In this document: positions 25,201 through 64,000 of the stretch, in pieces
Layout of the letters: each line of letters begins with the position of its first letter
How positions within the stretch are numbered: position 1 is the first letter of the stretch
Source: Cynocephalus volans
Lineage: Eukaryota > Chordata > Mammalia > Dermoptera > Cynocephalidae
DNA: 64,000 nucleotides
NCBI RefSeq assembly: GCF_027409185.1
Contig: NC_084462.1
Coordinates: forward strand, 183,076,071-183,140,070
Direction of reading: 5' to 3'
Translations under genes and position numbers: made by a program
Notes under the pieces: model-generated
Seen by the model: only the letters and a program-made list of their open reading frames with translations
What the model was told of the DNA's origin: nothing
Databases searched by the model: none

Positions 25201-26165
25201 TGTAAGATTAGCTCCTTATTTATATGCTCTATAGCTCTGTGGTTACAAGCTTGTGCTTGTGCCTGTGTTAGCAAGGAAACCACAGGCTGTCAGCTCTCAG
25301 CTCCTTGTGTCAATGAGAAGCAGGATAGCTCTCAGAGACCCCACCTCAGGTAACTACACTTCCTGCCCTTATACCCAGGTGTGTTAAGACCCTTACCCAG
25401 AAGCTTCCTTAAAGATATGTTTATGTGGAAAGTTTTATGCTCTGCTGTGACCTCCATATTTCAGCTTCTGCAAATCAGCTGTGCTCACGGTTGCAGAACA
25501 TCCTGGATGTCACTAAACTGCTAGTTTAAAGTTAGCACAAGTAACGCCATTTTATATGTTTTTTTTAAGAGTAATGGGGGGAGGGGGAAAATGGATGGAA
25601 GGTCTCTGCTAAATGCTAACTGCAAAATTAGCTCATGTACTCGAGGCTTGCTTAGTACCAGGGAATGGAAAGTGCTAACCTGCGCAGTCTGCTTCTGTAA
25701 AACCAGCTTGCTCAAGATTAGCAGTAGTAGGGCCATCTTAACGTTCTTACCCTTGTGTTCCAAGAGGTCATAAGGAAGGCACCCTGTTCCAGGAAGGGCA
25801 CGTACTCTCCAAGTACTGAGAAAAAGGGAAGCATACCAGGAGATGGCCAGGTGTTTATCAGTATAAGCCTGAAGGGAAAATTGCCTAAGAGTAGATATGT
25901 GCTAGCCAATCAGTTTAAAGGTCGTTTGAGTTAACCAATGAAACCTGCTCACTGCTTTGTCTCCTTGCCGCCAGAAAAACTGCCCCTAAAATGGTATAAA
26001 GTAAAGCCCAAAAATCTGTCAGGGTCTCACCTCAGCCTTGTGGTGGGACCCCAATGCGTTGGAATTAATAAATCTCTTGCTGATTGCATTGCTCCTGGTC
26101 TTGTGGTCTCTTCGAGGCGAGCCTTCCCGTAACATGTAAGATTAGCTCCTTGGAGCAGTCTTACA
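25201..26165 (+). mobile_element. 5' LTR of a class I (ERV1-like) endogenous retrovirus
   Basis: The 965-bp LTR begins TGTAAGATTA and ends CTTACA, giving the TG...CA inverted termini. The U3 shows CCAAT-type sites (ccaatcagtttaaag, accaatgaaacc), a TATAAA at 25995-26000 and a polyadenylation signal AATAAA at 26067-26072. A 'tgtaagattagctcc' phrase occurs at the start and again near 26135. A primer-binding site follows 4 bp after the end. Confidence 0.85.
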
Positions 26166-26169
26166 TTTT

Positions 26170-26187
26170 TGGGGGCTCGTCCGGGAT
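26170..26187 (+). other. Retroviral primer-binding site, tRNA-Pro type
   Basis: The 18 bases just downstream of the LTR read TGGGGGCTCGTCCGGGAT, the complement of the tRNA-Pro 3' end used by many gammaretroviruses and class I ERVs. Confidence 0.88.
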
Positions 26188-27905
26188 CCAGCTCGCTCTC
26201 CCTAGGGCCAAAGACTAGGGAGCAGAGGATCGCTCGAGCTGCAGGTACTGCGGTTGTCTGTTCGTATGCTGTGTCGGTCTGTGTGTCCTTGTCTGTGATT
26301 TGGTTTTAATTTTGTGGGGGCTCTAGGACAGAGCCACCAGTCTGGTTTTTTTTTTTTTTTTGTCTTTTTCCGTGACCGGCACTCAGCCAGGGAGTGCACC
26401 GGCCATTCCTATATAGGATCCGAACCCGTGGTGGGAGCGTCACCACGCTCCCAGCGCCGCACTCTCCCGAGTGTGCCACAGGCTCGGCCCCACCAGTCTG
26501 GTTTTCTGAGGCTCCAAAGCGGAGCCATCTGTAGTGGTCCAGTGGTGGGGCAGACGTGCCGGCACACTGCAGCCACAGGAATTGTGGAGAACGCTCCAGA
26601 TTCCTCTGTAAAAGGTGAACAAGTTCGGCTCCACGGGAGATCTCTAGGAGTTCAGCTCCACGGGAGATCTCTAGGCTGGTTGTTGCGCCCATAAAAGGGG
26701 CACGTCAGTGGTTTGGTTTTTGTTTGTCTGCTTGTCTGTGTGTAAAAACTAACAATTTTCTGGGGCAACATAGGGCAGTCTGTCTCTACTCCCTTAAATC
26801 TAACTTTAAAACACTGGACTGACGTAAAAACTAAAGCTCATAACCTCTCTGTACAGGTTAAAAAAAAAATAAATGGGTAACACTTTGTTCTTCAAAATGG
26901 CCAACCTTCCAACTCGGGTGGCCCACCAAAGGCTCCTTTTCTCTGCCACTGATCACGGCGGTCAAAAGAAAAATTTTTGGTCTTAACTCTTTAAGTCATC
27001 CCGACCAGGTCCCTTACATTATTGCATGGGAAGACCTGGTCACTGATCCACCTCCGTGGGTCCGGCCTTTTGTCCCCATAACAGGTCCATCTGCGGTGTT
27101 TGCCCTCAAAGAAGATAAAAACAAACCTCCTGTTTTACAGGACACTGATCCAGACCTCCTCCTCATGGATCCCCCTCCCCCATACCCACCAGCTCTTCGT
27201 CCACAGGTCACTCAGCCATCAGCCCCGCCAATAGGAATGCAGAACTCTGGACCAGCGCAAGGGACTCGCAGTTGGCGTGCTGGTTCTCCAGAAGCTATTC
27301 GAACTTTCTCTCTCAGGGCTTACGGCCTCCCTGATGAGGACGGCAACCAGCCCCTGCAGTATTGGCCCTTCTCTTCTTCCGATCTTTACAAATGAAAATA
27401 CCAGAATCCCTCTTTCTCTGAAAACCCCCAGGGACTCACTAACCTTGTAGAATCTCTTCTCTTTACTCATCAGCCCACTTGGGATGACTGCCAGCAGCTC
27501 CTCCAGGTCCTGTTCACCACTGAGGAAAAACAGCGGATCCTCCTGGAAAGCTGAAAAAAAGTTCCAGGACCTGACGGTAAACCCACCCTCCTCCCTGATG
27601 TTATAGAAGCCGGGTTTCCGCTGACCTGACCTAACTAGGATTTCAACTCGGCAGAAGGTAGGGAGCACCTGAAGGTTTATCGCCAGGCTCTAATGGCAGG
27701 TCTCAAAGGGGCAGCAAAATGCCCCACCAATTTGGCTAAAGTCAGGGAAGTAACCCAGAAACCCAATGAGTCTCCATCAGCATTTCTAGGGAGACTCATG
27801 GAGGCGTTCCGTAGGTTTACTCCCTATAATCCCAGTAGCGAAAAACACAGGGAACTGGAAATGTTAAAAAACAAAGCCACTTAGCTGGTTTAAAAAGAGC
27901 CAAAT
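26188..27905 (+). pseudogene. Truncated, broken gag region of the class I ERV
   Basis: After the leader (which holds a CYN insertion) there is gammaretrovirus-like gag in pieces: a matrix-like part from about 26.77 kb with a lost start codon and early stops, a proline-rich part with a PPPPYPP late-domain motif near 27.17 kb leading into N-terminal capsid-like sequence (frame 27096-27395), and a capsid C-terminal part with a major-homology-region-like segment (27693-27884). Frames shift between the parts. I see no pol, env or 3' LTR. The element stops near 27.9 kb, where L1-like sequence begins. It is a dead, 3'-truncated provirus. Confidence 0.82.
26346..26490 (-). mobile_element. CYN-type SINE inserted in the ERV leader
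   Basis: A minus-strand dimer with an internal deletion in the second unit. The duplication CCACCAGTCTGGTTTT occurs at both ends and belongs to the ERV leader, so the SINE inserted after the provirus. Confidence 0.88.
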
Positions 27906-27909
27906 AGAA

Positions 27910-28440
27910 GTTGGATCTTCTTTTGCAGAAGATTAGACAGTTGAGAAATTGGAAGGTAGGTTAGGAGAAACCATTCAGAAGCATAGAGAGACAAAAGAGC
28001 AGAGATAATAAACAGCAGGAACGTCCATCATATGTGTGATTAGAGGAATGAGAGGTGGGGCAGAAATATTTGAAGAGACAATGGCTGGCTGAGAATTTTC
28101 CAAAAGTGATGGGGGGGGAAAAAGCCAAAGATTCAAAAAGCCCTACAGAAACCAAGAAGATAAGTGAAACCTCATAATAAAACCATAGCAAACTAAAGAC
28201 AAAGAGAAAATCTTAAAAGTAATTGCGTTCTGTAGAGAAGGTGAAATAAAGACAGTTTTGAACAAACTAAGAATGAGGGAATACCCATCAGTAAATACAT
28301 AGTAAAAGAAATACTAATGTTCATAATTCAGGCAGAAGGAAAATGAGCTTAGATGGAAGGGTGAGGATGCAGGAAGGAGTAAAGGTCAATGAACATGGTC
28401 CTGCTTTGAAGGGAAAAAGTTTAGGATCAAATAAAGCTGC
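27910..28440 (+). mobile_element. Diverged L1 ORF2 fragment
   Basis: The segment around 28180-28260 ('caaactaaagacaaagagaa', 'aatcttaaaagtaatt') matches the L1 ORF2 region between endonuclease and reverse transcriptase. It is full of stops and without clear ends. Confidence 0.5.
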
Positions 28441-28828
28441 ACACAAAACTTGAAAAGCTTGCTATTTTGAAAGGGAGCAGTTCTGCAAGTGTGGTTTGGA
28501 GGTTGCCAAGGCCCTTGGTAGTCAAAACTATTTTCATCATAATGGTAAGAAGTTATTTGTCTTTTTCACTAGGATTCTCTGATGAGTGTACAGTGGAGTC
28601 TTCAAGAGGCTATATGACTTGTGATGTCACAACAGAGTGAACACAGAAACAGTTGTATTCTATTGTACGTGTTGAGAATACATCTGTCTTCTGTCCAGGC
28701 AGATATTAAGAGATCTGTGAAAAGGTAAAAGTGTCACTTTGCACACAAAATTTCTTTTTGGAAAATCTGATGACTTTTCATAAAAGAATACTAATACCAA
28801 ATGGGTTTATTATTGTTATTATTATTAT

Positions 28829-29002
28829 TTTTAAAAATTTTTTTTTAAAAAGATGACTGGTAAGGGGATCTTAACCCTTGAGTTGGTGTTATCAACACCA
28901 CACTCACCCAGTGAGCCAACCAGCCATCCATATATGGGATCCGAACCCGTGGCCTTGGTGTTCTCAGCACCACACTCTCCCGAGTGAGCCACGGGCCGGC
29001 CC
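28829..29002 (-). mobile_element. CYN-type SINE, dimer
   Basis: A complete minus-strand dimer ending AAAAGATGACTGG (plus strand). The surrounding TTATTATTGTTATT sequence appears on both sides and supports a target duplication in an AT-rich site. Confidence 0.88.
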
Positions 29003-29172
29003 CATTATTGTTATTTTAAAATGAATTAATAAGTAAATAAAATATTGGTTGTAATCCCTAACATATATAACCCACAGAAACAAAAGTTCTTCTATAACTT
29101 TTAAGAATGTAAAGGGGTCCTGAGACCAGGACTAGGTTTGAGAACCAGTGCCTTAGAAAAAGAATGTTTTAG

Positions 29173-29343
29173 GGGCCGGCCTGTGGCTCAGTCGGGAGAG
29201 TGCGGTGTTGAGAACACCAAGGCCCCGGGTTCGGATCCCATATAGGGATGGCCGGTTAGCTCGCTGGCTGAGCGTGGTGCTGACAACACCAAGTCAAGGG
29301 TTGAGATCCCCTTACCGGTCATCTTTAAAAAAAAAAAAAAAAA
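29173..29343 (+). mobile_element. CYN-type SINE, full dimer
   Basis: Canonical dimer with box B GGTTCGGATCC and GGTTGAGATCC and an A-tail. The perfect 16-bp target duplication AAAAAGAATGTTTTAG flanks it. Confidence 0.92.
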
Positions 29344-29819
29344 GAAAAAGAATGTTTTAGATTTATAATGACTTACACAACTCCTGAGGACAAGAAGCAT
29401 TTAGGAAAAACTTAAGGAAGAACATCATTGTAAGCTATTTCGAGACAAAGCTTTTAAACTTCAGACTAGACTTGAGATACCTAGACTTTTAAGGTCTTTA
29501 GTTTCGAATCCAAAACACTGTAAGGAAAACTCATCTTTAAAAAAACCCCAGCAGATTTATTCAAAGTGTAGATGCTGCATTTTGAGGCCAAGAAGGTCAG
29601 AGAAGACATGAAGGTACTCTGAGCATGGCCTCTCTGGCTTTATCGAGGCTGCTGCTTGACGGCATCAACATCATGTGCAATTGCTGTCAGTTGTTTCCCT
29701 TTAGATCAGCAGCTCAAGCTGCTCTGTGAATGCAAATATGTAAAACCTACCCCAAATACCAAGGCCCACGAGGCCTTGAAGCAGCCTTTCTGTGCTCTGG
29801 CCTAGATGTCTACAAAACT

Positions 29820-30048
29820 AACCAAGAGTTGGAATCAGCCCAAATGTCCATCATCGGATGAGTGGATATGGAAAATGTGGTATATCTACACAATGGAATC
29901 CTACTCAGCTATAAAAACGAATGAAATACTGCCATTTGCAACAACATGGATGGACCTTGAGAGAATTATATTAAGTGAAACAAGTCAGGCACAGAAAGAG
30001 AAATACCACGTTCTCACTTATTGGTGGGAGCTAAAAATAAATAAATAA

Positions 30049-30103
<55 letters not shown>

Positions 30104-30295
30104 AACAAAACAAAACCGGGGGGGGGGGGGAAGAAGACATAACAACTACAATTCCTTGAAGTTGATACGACAAGCAAACAGAAAGGACATTGTTGGGTGG
30201 GAGGGGGGAGAGGGGGGAGGGAGGGAGGTTTCAGTAATGGGCCACAATATCAACAAAATAAAATTAAGGAAACAAACAAACAAACAAACAAAAAC
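29820..30295 (+). mobile_element. 5'-truncated L1 with CA microsatellite and polypurine 3' UTR
   Basis: The frame at 29806-30048 holds the L1 ORF2 C-terminus (KMWYIYT, ATTWMDLE). It is followed by a (CA)n tract (about 30052-30098), a G run of about 14 near 30118-30131, a GGGAGG-rich purine tract (30197-30230) and an ACAATATCAACAAAATA tail with a final (AAAC)n. Its 3' layout resembles the 11.5-kb copy. It is not coding. Confidence 0.8.
30052..30098. repeat. (CA)n microsatellite
   Basis: About 23 uninterrupted CA units inside the 3' part of an L1 insertion. Confidence 0.9.
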
Positions 30296-30299
30296 CCAG

Positions 30300-31780
30300 T
30301 CCAATGGCAGGCTGTCCCTTTTAACTCTCAGCTTTGGGCAGGAATGCAAGATGAGCTGGCCCGAGTACAGAACACCAGTAACTACTGGGTCAAATGAAGG
30401 GAGCTCGAAGCCATTCCGTCTGTGGCAATACAGGATGTTAACTAGTGTTTAGTCAGGAAGATGGCAATTAAATGAGAACAAATTTCCAAACTGGAGCAGC
30501 ACCAGTGTCCTTACATTGCGGTTAAAAACTCAAAACTCAAGAGAATTACACAGCAGCTCAAAAAGAACAAGGATAGAAAATGCCTCCCAGAAAAGGTTTG
30601 TTTGAAAGGAACCCTCTTCCGAAGAGCACCTTCCACTTAAAAACGTATTCATTGTGACATCAACAAAAGATGATAGCATGTAGGAACAGCCACATACTAG
30701 GGGAAAGAAAAGTGAGTTCTGGAGTTGCTTGAAGTGGTTTCAATATATTTTGTGAAATTTAGAATTATGTCCTAGCCTTCACATAACGTATGAAGCTGCA
30801 ATATTTTCCAGTGAATGCTTAAAGACATATTAACAGGCTCAATGACTTTATGATTGTTTTCTTATTTATTGAAAAACAAGTTATTTTCCCTTCCAACAGT
30901 GTATTGGGATGGCTCTTTTCAGAGGCTGTAGTACTTGGAAAAGGCAGAATATGAGGCCCAGAGCTCACAATACAAGTTACTGACGGGGCCAAGAGTTGGA
31001 GGCAGGACTCCCGGCTTAGTATAGCACAACTCTACCTAGTAAGACTTCTCTCTACACGGTTCTCAAGCTGACCTCTTATTTGCCACTCCGGGGCATTTCC
31101 CAGTGCTTAGCTGATGGGGCCTCCCGCTGTCGTGCAGCGCCAGGCTCTGCACACCTTGTGTACTCACTCGCACGGCTCTTTCCTGCGCTCTCACACGCTG
31201 CACACGCACTGGGCACGGAGCACATGCCCGTGGGCAGGCAGTCCCGTCCCTCTTCTGGTTTTCCCTGCCACCTGCCTTCCTTTGCATACTTCTGATGGAT
31301 GTCACAGCCCCTTCTTTTAGGGAGTTTCCTAGGGTCCTGTCCTCACTCTTCTAGAAGTGGGTCTGGCACATTTTGGCCGCTCTCAGGGTTTTAGCCACCA
31401 TCCATTTGCGGACAGCCTCCCCACCCGTACCTGTCGCCCACCCCTGTTTTGGTCCCGCTGTGAGTAGGGCGCTTCCCCCACCCCCTCAACATAGGTTTAG
31501 GAAGGAAGATAACTCAGCCCCAAAGACCTTCCTCCAGGTCCTCAGCTCAACTCTGCCTCAGGCCTTCGCTCGTGGACCACCTTCCCTGTCACCCTCTCTC
31601 CAGTCCTCCTGCGCCCGGCTCATTCCTGGTTATCCTTCAGGCGTCCACATGGGACCGTTTTTCTCCCATCCCTTCCCTTTTCCCTTCGCCCCCACATGAC
31701 GTGCCAGGACACTGCAGTTTGGCTGCCAGGAGCGCACCCCCGCATATCAAACGCAAATCTTTTCCCCGGCTTGCCGTCCT
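30300..31780. other. Intergenic sequence before the TDRD9 promoter
   Basis: Sequence rises in GC content towards the CpG island. I see no exon with convincing splice sites. An L2-like patch is possible around 31.49-31.7 kb, but the evidence is weak. Confidence 0.5.
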
Positions 31781-31996
31781 CCCTCTGGCTCGACCTGCGC
31801 TGGGCCAGGCATGCAGCAGGGCCTCTATAAACGCCCGCCCCACGTCCGCCCAGAGCGCCTGGGCCTCACACTGAGGGTGAGTCAAGGCCAAGTACCACAC
31901 ACCGATGCCTTCTGCGGCTGCGCGGGGCAGGCGCGGCAGGCTCCCGGCGGGCCTTGCGGGGCAGGGCAGGGCGGGGCCGGCGGCACGAGGCCAGGC

Positions 31997-32020
31997 CACG
32001 TGGCCCACGTGGCCCACGTG
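31997..32020. promoter_or_regulatory. TDRD9: Three CACGTG E-boxes at 9-bp spacing
   Basis: CACGTG occurs at 31997-32002, 32006-32011 and 32015-32020, each followed by GCC or a close variant, as a direct tandem array about 150 bp upstream of the TDRD9 start codon. The canonical E-box is bound by MAX-family dimers and related factors. Presence is certain; function is inferred. Confidence 0.75.
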
Positions 32021-32170
32021 ATCCGAGGTCCGCCCCCCCCCCCCTCGCGTGGCGCGTTCTGATTGGAGGGCGTGGCGGGGGCGGAGTTGTGGAACGGCAG
32101 TCTACGTGCTGCTCGTGCTTGTGGTTCGGCGCCGGCGGTTGAAGCTGCGGCCGGTGCCCGGCCTTCGAGC

Positions 32171-63879
<31,709 letters not shown>

Positions 63880-64000
63880 GTAAATTTGATTTTATGAGTA
63901 GCAGAAATATTCAGGGTAAAGATTTATTTAGTTTTGTTTTTCTCTTTTAACAGAAACAATTAAAATGAGTGACTCTTAAAATTCATCATCATTTGTAGTA

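Noticed and set aside
26874-26890. ATG near 26874 as a gag start
   Set aside because: It lies well inside matrix-like sequence, is followed immediately by a stop in its own frame and does not correspond to the beginning of gag. The true start position is mutated.
32063-32170. Apparent 36-residue N-terminal extension of TDRD9
   Set aside because: The upstream frame opens only from TTG; there is no in-frame ATG before 32171, and the family protein starts MLRKLT at 32171.

Overview
This is a mammalian nuclear genome window. The SINEs identify the lineage: about seventeen insertions are tRNA-Ile-derived monomers or head-to-tail dimers with A-tails and target-site duplications, the type described as CYN SINEs in the colugo. 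My best inference is therefore Dermoptera (Galeopterus/Cynocephalus). I recognised this from memory of the family, not from a search. The gene order (ATP5MJ minus, TDRD9 plus, RD3L minus inside TDRD9) matches what I know of human 14q32.33.

Layout: (1) 1-18.67 kb is intergenic. I find no supportable coding exon there. It holds MIR and L1 fragments, CYN SINEs and a striking composite repeat at 3475-4166, where (CA)n tracts alternate with apparently identical 102-bp spacers. (2) 18.68-24.44 kb is ATP5MJ on the minus strand: three coding exons, one of only 24 nt, plus a non-coding first exon inside a CpG island. (3) 24.99-31.8 kb is intergenic. It carries a truncated class I endogenous retrovirus with a tRNA-Pro-type primer site and gag remnants, then L1 and CYN copies. 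(4) From the CpG island at about 31.8-32.5 kb, TDRD9 runs rightward past the window end. Its first six coding exons are present (272 codons, in frame throughout, ending shortly after the DEVH box). (5) RD3L lies antisense inside TDRD9 intron 1 (41366-42328, possible non-coding exon near 42.8 kb). (6) The remaining TDRD9 intron space is ordinary mammalian repeat: an L1 carrying a nested Tigger-type transposon, MLT1- and MLT2-type ERVL LTRs, mariner-type MITEs, a solo ERV1-like LTR, a hAT element and a long inverted-arm element.

The three genes are functionally unrelated: ATP5MJ is a housekeeping ATP synthase subunit, RD3L is a paralogue of a photoreceptor guanylate-cyclase regulator, and TDRD9 is a germline piRNA-pathway helicase. 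The TDRD9 promoter contains three CACGTG boxes at exact 9-bp spacing plus a MYB-like site, which suits a germline gene silenced in somatic tissue. I found no new multi-gene system. The most distinctive signals are the CA/102-bp array, the triple E-box, the 24-nt ATP5MJ microexon, a possible in-frame 36-nt TDRD9 cassette exon and a poly(A)-only retro-insertion.
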